Position numbers and translations under genes: made by a program. This document shows positions 52,335 to 61,659 of a stretch of DNA of 64,000 bases, piece by piece; within the stretch, counting starts at the first letter, position 1, and each line of letters starts with the position of its first letter. The stretch is from Clostridiales bacterium (GTDB taxonomy: Bacteria > Bacillota > Clostridia > Saccharofermentanales > Saccharofermentanaceae). Location: NCBI GenBank assembly GCA_017962145.1, contig JAGCVX010000002.1, forward strand, positions 1 to 64,000, in the 5' to 3' direction. The notes beneath the pieces were generated by a model. The model searched no databases, was not told the origin of the DNA, and saw only the letters and a list, made by a program, of their open reading frames with translations.

Positions 52335-53762
52335 ATGAAAAAAATTATTGCAAGTGTGCTTTGTTTCACAATGTGTGCAGCAATGTTCGCTGGTTGCTCT
52401 TCTGACGGTTCTACAACAACCGCAGGAACAACAGCTGGCAACGGTGGTGGCGGAGATGAAACCACTACTGAAACAACAACCATGACAGTTGGTACAGGCT
52501 CTATCTCTCTGAAGGTTTACGCTATGTCCAACGAGGTTCCGGGCATGATCGAAGAGTACTTCAAGAGAAATCCGGACGTTGGTGCTAAGTACACCGTTGA
52601 TGCTACAGTAAGTAACAACGATGACCACGCTTATGAGACAAAGCTGAACGCAGCTCTGGCTGCTGGCGGTGATGAGGCTCCGGACCTTTACGTTGCTGAG
52701 GCTGACTACATTCTGCCTTACACACAGGGTGAGCTCTCTAGCTTTGCTGCTCCTTATTCCAGTTTCATCGACAACGTTGACGGAAAGATCAGTGACGCTC
52801 AGATCGCTGGCTACACAATCGATCTTGGTACTAACACAGACGGTGATCTGGTTGCTCTCTGCTACCAGTGCACAGGTGGTGCTATGATCTACAAGAAGTC
52901 CATCGCTAAGGAAGTTCTCGGTGATGATTCTGTTGAGGCTGTTGAGGCTGCTATCGGAGCTGGTACACAGAAGTGGGACAAGTTCTGGGAAGTTGCTGAT
53001 AAGCTGAAGGAAAAGAATTATGCTATCGTTTCCGGTATCGGTGATATCTGGAACGTTCTCGAGAAGGCAGCTAAGGATCCGTGGGTTGTTGATGGCAAGC
53101 TCGTTATCGACCCGATGAGAGAAGATTACCTCGATATCGCTAAGAAGCTGATCGATGGTGGTTACTGCAACAACACAGACTCTTGGACAGAGGCTTGGTA
53201 CGCTGATATGGCTGGTACTGGTGAGAAGGAAGTATTCTGCTTCTTCGGACCTGCTTGGCTGATCAACTACGTAATGGCTAACCATGTTGTTGACGAAGCT
53301 ACTGGCTTCGGTGACTGGGCTGTATGTCAGCCGCCGGTAGGCTTCTGGTGGGGCGGTTCCTGGCTCCTGGCTAACAAGAAGGCTATCGAGGATCAGGACA
53401 AGAAGGATCTCATCGCTGCACTCGTTGAGTGGATCACTCTCGACTGCACAAAGGATGGTCTCCAGTATGCTTGGGCTAACGGTCTTATGAACGAAGCTGG
53501 CACAAAGGATACAGTTTCTTCCGGTACAGTAATGGCTATGTCCGATGGTTCCATGGATATCCTCGGCGGTCAGAACCCGTTCGATATCTTCGTAACAGCT
53601 ACTTCTTACGCTACAGCTAAGAATAAGTGCGAATACGATGCAGACTTCAACGGTTACTGGACAGGTGAAGTTAAGTCCTACGCTAACGGTGAGCAGCCGG
53701 ATCGCGATACTGCAATCGCTAACTTCAAGGATAAGGTAGCTAACGCTGGTGTTGAGATCTAA
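52335..53762 (+). CDS. Sugar ABC transporter substrate-binding lipoprotein
   Basis: The 475-residue protein has a signal peptide with lipobox FAGC, a Thr/Gly-rich linker (about 22-50) and a family-1-type solute-binding domain. FWWGGSWLLANKK and MDILGGQNPFDIF are shared with the orphan paralogue at 24325. Two permease genes follow, so this copy is the transport one. Codon use is strongly shifted to GCT, GGT and GTT, like ribosomal genes, pointing to very high expression. A terminator separates it from the permeases. The ligand is probably an oligosaccharide. Confidence 0.92.
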   Translation: MKKIIASVLCFTMCAAMFAGCSSDGSTTTAGTTAGNGGGGDETTTETTTMTVGTGSISLKVYAMSNEVPGMIEEYFKRNPDVGAKYTVDATVSNNDDHAYETKLNAALAAGGDEAPDLYVAEADYILPYTQGELSSFAAPYSSFIDNVDGKISDAQIAGYTIDLGTNTDGDLVALCYQCTGGAMIYKKSIAKEVLGDDSVEAVEAAIGAGTQKWDKFWEVADKLKEKNYAIVSGIGDIWNVLEKAAKDPWVVDGKLVIDPMREDYLDIAKKLIDGGYCNNTDSWTEAWYADMAGTGEKEVFCFFGPAWLINYVMANHVVDEATGFGDWAVCQPPVGFWWGGSWLLANKKAIEDQDKKDLIAALVEWITLDCTKDGLQYAWANGLMNEAGTKDTVSSGTVMAMSDGSMDILGGQNPFDIFVTATSYATAKNKCEYDADFNGYWTGEVKSYANGEQPDRDTAIANFKDKVANAGVEI

Positions 53763-53807
53763 TCTCAATCAGATCTGTTACTAACTAAACAGTAAATTAA
53801 GATTCGA

Positions 53808-53845
53808 GGCGGACGAAATTCATTTCGCCGCCCCGTTTCTTTTTT
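53808..53845 (+). terminator. Terminator between binding-protein and permease genes
   Basis: GGCGG-A-CGAAA and TTTCG-CCGCC pair around TTCA, followed by TTTCTTTTTT. Partial read-through would give more binding protein than permease. Confidence 0.85.
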
Positions 53846-53876
53846 ACTAAAATATGAGTGAACGGTGGTGTTAATT

Positions 53877-54863
53877 TTGAGACGTAAGAAGCTCGTTACT
53901 TATTCAAAATACGGATACCTCTTTGCCATTCCTTTTATCGTTGCGTTTTCGATCTTCACTCTTTATCCGATCGTATATACCCTTATTATCGGATTCACAA
54001 ATCATGCTGGTATCATTCCGCCGAAGCTTGCGATCTTGGAAGATCCGCTGGAGAATTTTAAATACTTGTTTAAGAAGACTCCTTCCGGAAAAACAAGTTT
54101 CTTCCTTCGTGGTTTGTCTAACACAGCACGTATCTGGGTGATCAACTTCATTCCGCAGATAAGTTTGGCTCTTATCCTTGCTGCATGGTTTACAGATAAC
54201 CGTGTAAAGGTTAGAGGTCAGGGTTTCTTTAAAGTAGTTTTCTACTTGCCTAATATTATTACAGCGGCTACTATCGCTATCTTGTTCAGATCCCTTTTCG
54301 GTTACCCGATCGGACCTATCAACGATTTGCTGAAGAGCCTGCACATTGTTAAGGATCCTTTCTTCTTCCTTAACAAGATTACTCCGACACGTGCCATTGT
54401 TGAATTTATTCAGTTCTGGCAGTGGTACGGTTCTACGATGATCACATTGATTGCTGCCGTTATCGGTATCAACCCTGAGATCTTCGAAGCTTCTGAAATC
54501 GACGGCGCAAACAGAATGCAGAAGTTCTTTAAGATTACACTTCCTTGCATTCGCCCGATTTTGTTGTTTACACTCGTAACCAGCTTGATCGGTGGTCTGA
54601 GTATGTTCGATATTCCGATGTGTCTTTCTGCCGGTGGTCCGCAGGATTCCACAATGACAGTTGCGATCTATATTTATAACGAAGCATTCAGCAAACCTTA
54701 TAAGTATAATCGTGCGGCAGCTGCGAGCGTTATTCTGTTCTTTATCATTATCATCTGCTCCAGTATTCTCTTCTATCTGTTGAGAGACAAAGACGCAGCT
54801 AAACTTCAGAAATTAAAGAAAGCCGAGCTTAAGAAGGCTCGTCTGGAAGCAAAGGGGGCGTAA
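53877..54863 (+). CDS. Sugar ABC transporter permease (MalF/UgpA type)
   Basis: The start is uncertain: a TTG at 53877 (MRRKKLVTYSKYGYLFAIPF) lies eight bases after GGTGG, while an in-frame GTG is at 53865. With the TTG start the protein has 328 residues and six membrane helices. The EAA loop that contacts the ATPase is EASEIDGANRMQKFFKITLP. The Lys-rich C-terminus (KLKKAELKKARLEAKGA) is a little longer than usual. It is followed by the second permease after three bases. Confidence 0.9.
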   Translation: MRRKKLVTYSKYGYLFAIPFIVAFSIFTLYPIVYTLIIGFTNHAGIIPPKLAILEDPLENFKYLFKKTPSGKTSFFLRGLSNTARIWVINFIPQISLALILAAWFTDNRVKVRGQGFFKVVFYLPNIITAATIAILFRSLFGYPIGPINDLLKSLHIVKDPFFFLNKITPTRAIVEFIQFWQWYGSTMITLIAAVIGINPEIFEASEIDGANRMQKFFKITLPCIRPILLFTLVTSLIGGLSMFDIPMCLSAGGPQDSTMTVAIYIYNEAFSKPYKYNRAAAASVILFFIIIICSSILFYLLRDKDAAKLQKLKKAELKKARLEAKGA

Positions 54864-54866
54864 GAT

Positions 54867-55739
54867 ATGGCGAATAATGAAATGGCGCCGATGCGCTCTA
54901 AGACTAAGGACTCGATCCTTTTTAAGACAATGATTTATATCGTGTGTGTACTCCTTGCTGTACTCAGCATCTTCCCGTTCTGGGTAATGATGATGAACAG
55001 TACAAGATCTACCGCACAGATCATGGCTCACGCTGTAGGTGTAGTTCCTGGTAAGGACTTGATGAACAACATCAACATCCTTAAGAAGTTGAAGACATTT
55101 GACGCGATGACAGGTCTGAAGAACTCTTTCATCATTTCTGCCGGCGTTACGATCCTGTCCATCTACTTCTCCAGCCTTACATCCTATGCAATCTTTGCTT
55201 ATGAATGGAAGCTGAAGAAAATTTTCTTCGCTATGGTTATGGGTATCATGATGGTTCCTGGTACATGTACATTAATCGGTTTCTACCGTGCATGCTATCA
55301 GTATCATCTGACAAACAACAAGCTGATGCTTATTCTCCCGTCGATCGCTGCTCCGATGACTGTATTCTTCCTGAAGCAGTACCTCGAGGGTGCGCTCTCC
55401 CTGGAGATCGTTGAATCAGCACGTATTGACGGTGCGGGCGAGTTCCGTACATTTAATACGATCGTTCTTCCGATCATGAAGCCGGCTCTGGCAACACAGG
55501 CAATCTTCACTTTCGTAGGTTCCTGGAACAACCTGTTCCTGCCGCTGGTTATCCTGAACGACAAGAAGAACTACACCATGCCGATCATGGTTAAGCTTCT
55601 TAACGGTGATATTTACAAGACAGAGTTCGGTTGCGTATACCTCGGACTGACAATGACAGCTCTTCCGCTGATCGTTATCTATCTGTTGCTCTCGAAGTAC
55701 ATCATCACTGGTATCGCTCTTGGTAGTGTTAAGGGTTAA
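54867..55739 (+). CDS. Sugar ABC transporter permease (MalG/UgpE type)
   Basis: The 290 residues have six membrane helices, the substrate-path segment MMVPGTCTLIGFYRACYQYH and the EAA loop ESARIDGAGEFRTFNTIVLP. It is the partner of the upstream permease. No ATPase gene follows; such importers in Firmicutes usually share one MsmK/MalK-type ATPase encoded elsewhere. Confidence 0.93.
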   Translation: MANNEMAPMRSKTKDSILFKTMIYIVCVLLAVLSIFPFWVMMMNSTRSTAQIMAHAVGVVPGKDLMNNINILKKLKTFDAMTGLKNSFIISAGVTILSIYFSSLTSYAIFAYEWKLKKIFFAMVMGIMMVPGTCTLIGFYRACYQYHLTNNKLMLILPSIAAPMTVFFLKQYLEGALSLEIVESARIDGAGEFRTFNTIVLPIMKPALATQAIFTFVGSWNNLFLPLVILNDKKNYTMPIMVKLLNGDIYKTEFGCVYLGLTMTALPLIVIYLLLSKYIITGIALGSVKG

Positions 55740-55775
55740 TCCCCGACATACTGCAAAAGCAGAAAAGCAAACAAC

Positions 55776-55805
55776 AAAGGCTGTCTCGAAAGAGACAGCC
55801 TTTTT
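55776..55805 (+). terminator. Terminator of the sugar permease genes
   Basis: AAAGGCTGTCTC and GAGACAGCCTTT pair perfectly around GAAA-type loop bases, followed by T; A-rich flanks may let it serve the convergent AraC gene too. Confidence 0.92.
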
Positions 55806-55827
55806 GTTTAGAAATTTATAAGAATGA

Positions 55828-56805
55828 TCAGATCTCGGGAAGCGAAGGAGCCGGTTTTGCGGAGGCTTTGCTCAGACGATACTCAGACGGAGTCTGACCG
55901 GTCGTGTTTTTAAAGCTTCGGGTGAAACTTGTGAGGTTGTTAAAGCCGGCCTGGAACGCGATCTCGGTAATGGTCTTATCCGTGTCGGTCAGAAGTACCT
56001 TGGCGGCCTGCATTCTTCTGTGAAGCAGGAAGTCGTAGAACGTGACATCCGTATATTCCTTGAAGAGCCTTGCGAAATGATATTTCGAGAATCCGACATA
56101 ATCAGCGGCCCATTCCAGAGAGATTTCATCCATGAAGTGCGAGTTGATGTGGTTGATCAGGGATTTGAATTTCACGTATTTACTCTTACTCTTACTGTCC
56201 TCAAGATGGATCGGTGAGAACTGGGGATTGGTCGTGACCAGAAGACTCAGGATGTTAAGGAGCCTTGCGTAGATCGGCATCTCCAGAACCATATTTTCAT
56301 ACATGAAATACTGGTCGTTGATTCCCATAAAAGCTTCGTATACTTTGCCATAGATCGTCGGATACGTGGTCTCGTTTACCAGACGCACTTCCTTGAAAAA
56401 ATCCTGCAGATAAGAAAAGTCATAAAGATCCTGCAGAAAGTCGATGACGAAGAGGTAGATAAAACGGCAGCCTTCGTTTTCACACTCGATCTCGTGACGC
56501 AGTCCCGGCGGAACGAATAAGATATCTCCTGGGACCAAAGAATACGACTTCGATCCCACGACATACTTATATTCATTTTCGATCGGGATACAGATCTCGA
56601 GAGCCTCGTGCTTATGCGGCGCGAAACTTCGGAACTGGTTGTTGTACCAGATGCGAAGGCGCGTGTCCGGAACAAAGTCGACATCTTCATCTTCGCCGTT
56701 TAAGACGCGCTTGGAGAACTGCTTGACCGGCTGGTTATAGATGATCGGCGTCGTGTCGTCATATTCTTCACGAAAACCTGAATTGTTATTCAGTTCATCA
56801 TTCAT
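55828..56805 (-). CDS. AraC family transcriptional regulator
   Basis: This 325-residue protein has an N-terminal cupin-type ligand domain (about 45-170; IWYNNQFRSFAPHKHEALEI and SLVPGDILFVPPGLRHEIEC) and a C-terminal pair of helix-turn-helix motifs (about 215-315; ISLEWAADYVGFSKYHFARL and KTITEIAFQAGFNNLTSFTR). It lies beside the sugar transporter genes, which it probably activates in response to a sugar. AAAGGAGATG precedes the ATG. Confidence 0.93.
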   Translation of the reverse strand: MNDELNNNSGFREEYDDTTPIIYNQPVKQFSKRVLNGEDEDVDFVPDTRLRIWYNNQFRSFAPHKHEALEICIPIENEYKYVVGSKSYSLVPGDILFVPPGLRHEIECENEGCRFIYLFVIDFLQDLYDFSYLQDFFKEVRLVNETTYPTIYGKVYEAFMGINDQYFMYENMVLEMPIYARLLNILSLLVTTNPQFSPIHLEDSKSKSKYVKFKSLINHINSHFMDEISLEWAADYVGFSKYHFARLFKEYTDVTFYDFLLHRRMQAAKVLLTDTDKTITEIAFQAGFNNLTSFTRSFKNTTGQTPSEYRLSKASAKPAPSLPEI

Positions 56806-56840
56806 GCCGGGAGCATCTCCTTTCGTTTCATATTAACCAA

Positions 56841-56870
56841 AGTATAACAGATATCATTCGAAATCAGGAA
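56841..56870 (-). promoter_or_regulatory. Likely promoter of the AraC gene
   Basis: On the minus strand TATACT (56846-56841) follows TTCCTG by 18 bases, overlapping the end of the radical SAM gene. Confidence 0.45.
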
Positions 56871-57765
56871 TAAAACTCTCGCTGACCGTGCCGCCCTCCT
56901 GGGTAAATGCATTTTCCTGGCCGAGGATCGTGAGGTAGTCGACCATGGAGTCGTAGTGCTTCTGAGAAAGCGGAGAAGACAGTTCCTCGGGCACACCGGG
57001 CATCGGGGTATATTGATTCATCAGACTGATCGTGATGGTATTTCCATAGGTCTCGCAGAGGTGGTCGAGGATATGCTTCGTATCAAAAAGAAGCCCCGGC
57101 AGCATCAGGTGACGTACGATCACACCGCGAAGAAGCATCCCGTCAGAGGAAAATTCCTGAGAGGGCTTCTGGCGGACCATCTCCGCGATGGCGTCCCGAG
57201 CCCGCTCGAAATAATCTTTCGCGCCGGTATACTTTTGCGAGACCTCGGTTGAGAAGAACTTCATGTCGGGAAGATAGATATCGATCGTTCCTTCAAGCGC
57301 ACGGATCGTCTCGACGGATTCATATCCGCCGCAGTTATATAAAGTCGGGATCGAAAGGCCGTTTCTTCTTGCGAGCGCTACGCCCTCGATGATGTGCGGT
57401 ACGAAGTGGGTGCCGGTCACAAAGTTGATGTTATGGGCGCCCTGATTCTGCAGATCCAGCATCGCGGAAGAAAGGTCTTCGACCGAGTATTCCCGTCCGG
57501 GAAGAGATGGCGTGTGGCGGCTGATCTCGTGGTTCTGGCAGAAGATGCATCCGAGGTTGCAGCCCGTAAAGAAGATCGTTCCGGAACCACGGGTGCCGGA
57601 AAGGCAGGGCTCCTCCCACATGTGAAGACCGACGCGCGCGATGCGGAGCATATCCGTCATGCCGCAGACACCGGTTTTGCCGGAAGATCTGTCTGCGCCA
57701 CAGTCACGCGGACAGAGGTGGCAGGAAGAGTACATATCGAAAGTGCATTTTGAGCAGATTGCCAC
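56854..57765 (-). CDS. Radical SAM protein, PflX-like (COG1313 type)
   Basis: The cluster-binding motif CNLGCIFC (CxxxCxxC) is present in GTIFFTGCNLGCIFCQNHEI. The N-terminal CHLCPRDCGADRSSGKTGVC and LHMWEEPCLSGTRGSG are typical of PflX, a relative of pyruvate-formate-lyase activase whose target is unknown. I take the GTG at 57765, ten bases after AAGGAG, giving 303 residues; an upstream ATG at 57786 has no ribosome-binding site. It is divergent from purF. An iron-sulfur radical enzyme fits an anaerobe. Confidence 0.87.
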   Translation of the reverse strand: MAICSKCTFDMYSSCHLCPRDCGADRSSGKTGVCGMTDMLRIARVGLHMWEEPCLSGTRGSGTIFFTGCNLGCIFCQNHEISRHTPSLPGREYSVEDLSSAMLDLQNQGAHNINFVTGTHFVPHIIEGVALARRNGLSIPTLYNCGGYESVETIRALEGTIDIYLPDMKFFSTEVSQKYTGAKDYFERARDAIAEMVRQKPSQEFSSDGMLLRGVIVRHLMLPGLLFDTKHILDHLCETYGNTITISLMNQYTPMPGVPEELSSPLSQKHYDSMVDYLTILGQENAFTQEGGTVSESFIPDFE

Positions 57766-57809
57766 GAAAAAGAAGCTCCTTTTCATTCATTTCTTATCAG
57801 TATATCGCA

Positions 57810-57838
57810 TTGACGGAAAATGTTGCATCTCATAAAAT
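57810..57838 (+). promoter_or_regulatory. Promoter of purF
   Basis: TTGACG (57810-57815), 17 bases, then TAAAAT (57833-57838), 30 bases before the ATG. No purine riboswitch or PurR box is seen in this short leader. Confidence 0.75.
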
Positions 57839-57868
57839 GTTCTCGAAAAGGAAAGCAGGTGATCTCGC

Positions 57869-59263
57869 ATGATAGGTTCCAGACATGAAGAGTGCGGTGT
57901 TTTCGGTATTTTCAGTAGAGATGATCTGAAGATCGCACCGCTCGTATATTATGGTCTTTTCGCCCTCCAGCATCGCGGGCAGGAAAGCTGCGGCATCGCG
58001 ATCAATAACGACGGCTGGATCCGCTGTCATAAGAACATGGGTCTGGTCAGCGAGGTCTTTACCCACGACGTTCTCGATACACTCGAAGGAACCATCGCCA
58101 TCGGACACGTCCGCTATTCCACTACCGGCGCAAGTATCCTCAAGAATACGCAGCCGCTGGTTACCCAGTACGTAAAAGGTACACTTTCCCTTGCCCATAA
58201 CGGCAACCTTACCAATGCCATCACCTTAAGACAGAAGCTCGAAGAAGAAGGTGCATTCTTCCAGACGACAGTTGACTCGGAGATCATCGCTTATCTCGTT
58301 GCGAAAGAGCGTACGAAAGCACCGTCTGTCGAAGCAGCGGTGGAAAAAGCCATGGAGCAGATCCAGGGCGGTTACGCACTTTTGGTCATGAGCCCGAAGA
58401 AACTTATCGCGGCAAGAGACCCGTATGGATTTAAGCCGCTTTGCATGGGCATGATCGGAAACTCCTATGTATTTGCATCCGAAACATGTGCACTTGACGC
58501 CGTCGGCGCGAAATACGTTCGTGATGTCGAGCCCGGCGAGATCGTGGTCTGCAGCGATGAAGGTGTGGAGAGCATCCGCACACATTGCCGCGGGATCTGC
58601 AAGATGTGCATCTTCGAATATATCTACTTTGCCCGTCCGGACAGCCGTATCGACGGCAAGAGCGTGTATGAGGCACGTCTTCAGGCAGGAAGACTTCTTT
58701 ACCGTCAACATCCGGTAGAAGCCGATGTCGTCATCGGTGTTCCGGAATCCGGACTCGACGCGGCCAGCGGATTTGGTACCGAAGCAGGTATCCCTGTTGT
58801 ACGCGGATTTATGAAGAATACTTATATCGGCCGAACATTTATCAAGCCGGCACAGGATCAGCGCCAGGAGGCGGTACGCATCAAGCTCAATCCGGTTGCG
58901 GAAGCAGTGCGCGGCAAGCGTGTCGTGCTGATCGATGACTCGATCGTACGTGGTACGACGATGGCCAATATCGTCTCTATGCTTCGTGAGGCAGGCGCGA
59001 CCGAAGTGCATGTGCGCATCAGTTCGCCACCGTTTATCTCACCTTGTTTTTACGGCACAGACGTGCCCAGCTGTGACATGCTCATCGCATGTCAGCATAC
59101 GATCCCGGAGATCTGTGAGATCCTCGGTGCCGATTCGCTCGGTTACCTCGAAGTGGACTCCCTCGGAGATCTGATCGGAGATAAGGATCACTCTTTCTGT
59201 GATGCATGCTTTACCGGCAATTATCCGAACTATGACACCGGCATCGATATGATGGAAGAATAA
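57869..59263 (+). CDS. purF: Amidophosphoribosyltransferase
   Basis: PurF makes phosphoribosylamine from PRPP and glutamine, the first step of purine synthesis. The 464 residues begin with an eight-residue propeptide MIGSRHEE before the catalytic Cys of CGVFGIF, implying self-cleavage. LQHRGQESCGIA and the PRPP loop VVLIDDSIVRGTTMANIV are clear. Cys residues in GICKMCIFEY, SPCFYGTD and FCDACFTG match the positions that bind a [4Fe-4S] cluster in the Bacillus-type enzyme, which makes it oxygen-labile. It is the second purine gene in the window, unlinked to purC. Confidence 0.97.
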   Translation: MIGSRHEECGVFGIFSRDDLKIAPLVYYGLFALQHRGQESCGIAINNDGWIRCHKNMGLVSEVFTHDVLDTLEGTIAIGHVRYSTTGASILKNTQPLVTQYVKGTLSLAHNGNLTNAITLRQKLEEEGAFFQTTVDSEIIAYLVAKERTKAPSVEAAVEKAMEQIQGGYALLVMSPKKLIAARDPYGFKPLCMGMIGNSYVFASETCALDAVGAKYVRDVEPGEIVVCSDEGVESIRTHCRGICKMCIFEYIYFARPDSRIDGKSVYEARLQAGRLLYRQHPVEADVVIGVPESGLDAASGFGTEAGIPVVRGFMKNTYIGRTFIKPAQDQRQEAVRIKLNPVAEAVRGKRVVLIDDSIVRGTTMANIVSMLREAGATEVHVRISSPPFISPCFYGTDVPSCDMLIACQHTIPEICEILGADSLGYLEVDSLGDLIGDKDHSFCDACFTGNYPNYDTGIDMMEE

Positions 59264-59272
59264 GGAGTACTT

Positions 59273-60415
59273 ATGATCTCTGCAGTGATTTTCGACATGG
59301 ACGGCGTGCTTTTAGACAGCGAGCCGTATCACGACCAGACCACGACATCGATCCTAGAGAGTTATGGCGCCAAGGGTGCATATGAAGCGATCCGTCCGTA
59401 TGTAGGACGTTCGTCGGAAGATATGTGGGCGGCCATGAAGGCCAAGTACGATATCAAGGCCTCGGTCGAAGATCTTGTCGAGCTGCAGTGGAAAAAGAAT
59501 GTAGCCGGTCTTGCGGATTCCGGACTGGAAAGATCGGAAGGCCTTACGGAGCTTCTGGATTTCTGTCACAAAAAAGGCATCAAGGTCGCAGTCGCGTCTT
59601 CCTCCCGTCAGGATTTCGTCGAAGCGGTATTTGACCATCTGAACCTCTGGCAGTACGTGGAGGTCTTTGCCTGTGGGGCAGAGGTCGAGCACGGAAAGCC
59701 GATGCCGGATATTTTCCTTCTGGCGGCGACCCGCCTGGACATCGATCCGGAGCGCTGCCTTGTCGTTGAAGATTCAACCGCAGGCGTGCAGGCCGGACGT
59801 ATGGCCGGCATGTATACCGTCGGATACGAAAACCCGACAAGCGGCGGACAGAACGTCAATGCGGCCGATGTTGTGGTGAAGTCTTTAAGCGAGATCCCGA
59901 AGATCATCGAACAGCTTTCTCAGGTAAAGATCCTGCCGGTCACCTCACCGACAAGAAAGATGGCCGTTTGTTCCCTGGCGCAGATCATCTGGAACGAGTG
60001 GTTCCCGTCGATCATCTCGCAGGAACAGGTCAACTATATGGTCGAGAAGTTCCAGAGCATGCCGGCGATCGATGAAGCTATCGAGAAGAAAGGCTACGAG
60101 TATTTTCTCATGATCCTGGGAGATACTCCGATCGGATATATGGGCGTGGCTCCGGATGAGGACGCACTTTTACTGAGTAAACTCTATCTCATGAAACCGT
60201 TCCGCGGCCAGAGAAGAAGTAATCTCTTCTTCGACAAAGCAGAGGAAGTGGCGAAAGAAAAGGGCTTTTCAAAAGTGCGCCTTTTCGTAAACCGCCATAA
60301 CTATAACTCGATCCGCGTCTACTTAAGAAAAGGCTATCGCATCGTGCAAGAGAAGAAGACCGACATCGGAGAGGGCTTCGTCTGTGACGATTTCCTGATG
60401 GAAAAGGAACTGTAA
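59273..60415 (+). CDS. HAD phosphatase (beta-phosphoglucomutase-like) fused to a GNAT domain
   Basis: Residues 1 to about 215 form a HAD hydrolase: FDMDGVLLDSEPYHDQ (Asp 8 and 10), VAVASSSRQDFVE, GKPMPDIFLLAA and VVEDSTAGVQAGRMAGM. Residues about 220-380 form a GNAT acetyltransferase: LYLMKPFRGQRRSNLFFDKA and LFVNRHNYNSIRVYLRKGY. The CoA pyrophosphate loop is RGQRRSN and lacks the usual Gly, so activity may be altered. Most relatives are single-domain. It follows purF by nine bases with AAGGAG and is likely in the same transcript. The substrate is unknown. Confidence 0.88.
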   Translation: MISAVIFDMDGVLLDSEPYHDQTTTSILESYGAKGAYEAIRPYVGRSSEDMWAAMKAKYDIKASVEDLVELQWKKNVAGLADSGLERSEGLTELLDFCHKKGIKVAVASSSRQDFVEAVFDHLNLWQYVEVFACGAEVEHGKPMPDIFLLAATRLDIDPERCLVVEDSTAGVQAGRMAGMYTVGYENPTSGGQNVNAADVVVKSLSEIPKIIEQLSQVKILPVTSPTRKMAVCSLAQIIWNEWFPSIISQEQVNYMVEKFQSMPAIDEAIEKKGYEYFLMILGDTPIGYMGVAPDEDALLLSKLYLMKPFRGQRRSNLFFDKAEEVAKEKGFSKVRLFVNRHNYNSIRVYLRKGYRIVQEKKTDIGEGFVCDDFLMEKEL

Positions 60416-60524
60416 GAGAGAGCCGGCTCCGGGACAAAAAACGGAAACGAGAGACAAAAAGAAGAGAAAAACGGCGAAAATCGACGAATTTTGGAAAATT
60501 TGTGAGATTTTTCGCGAAAAAGTG

Positions 60525-60553
60525 TTGACAAGTGCATTTCCCGCATCTATTAT
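60525..60553 (+). promoter_or_regulatory. Promoter of rplM-rpsI
   Basis: Perfect TTGACA (60525-60530), 17 bases, then TATTAT (60548-60553). Transcription would start about 60560, exactly at the leader hairpin. The rest of the gap after 60415 is A-rich and shows no clear terminator. Confidence 0.9.
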
Positions 60554-60559
60554 AGTGGA

Positions 60560-60616
60560 GCGCCCTCAAAACAGGGGGCTTTATGTGTGAACTATTTTAG
60601 GAGGAAAAAGTCCATT
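60560..60616 (+). ncRNA. Possible L13 leader
   Basis: The mRNA would begin with the hairpin GCCCTC-AAAACA-GGGGGC (60562-60579), just like the short autoregulatory L13 leaders known in Firmicutes. AGGAGG at 60599-60604 lies 12 bases before the ATG. Confidence 0.55.
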
Positions 60617-61051
60617 ATGAAGACATTTGTTGCTACACCATCAAATATCGAGAGAAAATGGTACGTGGTTGACGCTTCCGGCAAGACACTCGGTCGTCTG
60701 GCTTCTGAAGTTGCAATCGTTCTGCGCGGTAAGAATAAGCCGACATACACACCTTTCATCGATACAGGAGATTATGTAATCGTCATCAACGCTTCCAAGC
60801 TCGTTCTTACAGGTAACAAGCTGGATAAGAAGATGTATCGTTATCACACAGGCTACGCTGGCGGTCTCAAGGAGACAGCTTACAGAAAGCTTATGGATAC
60901 AAAGCCGGAGAAGGCTTTCGAGTTGGCAGTAAAGGGTATGCTCCCGAAGAACGCTCTCGGACGTCAGATGTTTAAGAAGCTGAAGGTTTATGCAGGTGCT
61001 GAGCATGATCACGCTGCACAGAAGCCGGAAGTACTGAACTTCGAAGCATAA
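60617..61051 (+). CDS. rplM: 50S ribosomal protein L13
   Basis: L13 is an early-assembly large-subunit protein. The ATG at 60617 ([20 protein letters not shown]) gives the normal 144 residues; a longer frame starts at 60587 but overlaps the leader. [38 protein letters not shown] and [19 protein letters not shown] are conserved. It pairs with rpsI as in most bacteria. Confidence 0.98.
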   Translation: MKTFVATPSNIERKWYVVDASGKTLGRLASEVAIVLRGKNKPTYTPFIDTGDYVIVINASKLVLTGNKLDKKMYRYHTGYAGGLKETAYRKLMDTKPEKAFELAVKGMLPKNALGRQMFKKLKVYAGAEHDHAAQKPEVLNFEA

Positions 61052-61071
61052 TATAGGGAGGAATAAGTTAC

Positions 61072-61479
61072 ATGGCTAAGAAAGCTACTAAAGTTTACTT
61101 CTATGGCACAGGTCGTCGTAAGAATGCTGTAGCATGCGTACGTCTTCTTCCTGGCACAGGCAAGATCACGATCAACGATAAGGATATGGACGAGTACTTC
61201 GGTCTTGATACTCTGAAGCTCATCGTTCGTCAGCCGCTCGTAGCTACTGCTACAGAAGGCAAGTTCGACATCATCTGCAAGGCTGTCGGTGGTGGTATCT
61301 CCGGTCAGGCCGGTGCGATCCGTCATGGTATCGCTCGTGCTCTGGTTCAGGCAGATGAAGAAGCCTACAAGGCAATCCTGAAGAAGGCCGGTTTCCTCAC
61401 ACGTGATGCACGTATGAAGGAAAGAAAGAAGCCGGGTCTCAAGAAAGCTCGTAAAGCTTCTCAGTTCAGTAAGCGTTAA
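61072..61479 (+). CDS. rpsI: 30S ribosomal protein S9
   Basis: S9 reaches the P site with its C-terminal tail. The 135 residues show [39 protein letters not shown] and the basic end [15 protein letters not shown], whose final Lys-Arg contacts tRNA. GGGAGG precedes the ATG, 20 bases after rplM. Confidence 0.98.
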   Translation: MAKKATKVYFYGTGRRKNAVACVRLLPGTGKITINDKDMDEYFGLDTLKLIVRQPLVATATEGKFDIICKAVGGGISGQAGAIRHGIARALVQADEEAYKAILKKAGFLTRDARMKERKKPGLKKARKASQFSKR

Positions 61480-61527
61480 TCGAAGGTTTCTTCGGTTTCC
61501 GTCTTTCGGACGAATACAAGATCTATC

Positions 61528-61562
61528 AAGAGACTGTCTCTTTGCGAGACAGTCTCTTTTTT
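61528..61562 (+). terminator. Terminator of rplM-rpsI
   Basis: AAGAGACTGTCTC and GAGACAGTCTCTT pair perfectly around TTTGC, followed by TTTTT. Confidence 0.94.
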
Positions 61563-61659
61563 ATTTCGAGCAAGGATCGTCTCATTGTATTTTGCATGGA
61601 TTTTTGGCAAAATAGGGGAGAAATCGACGCAGGCGAAGAAGCCCGAAAGAGTGAAAAGA

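Noticed and set aside
60421..60435. GAGCCGGCTC palindrome as a terminator after the HAD-GNAT gene
   Set aside because: The two arms are directly joined with no loop and no T run follows.
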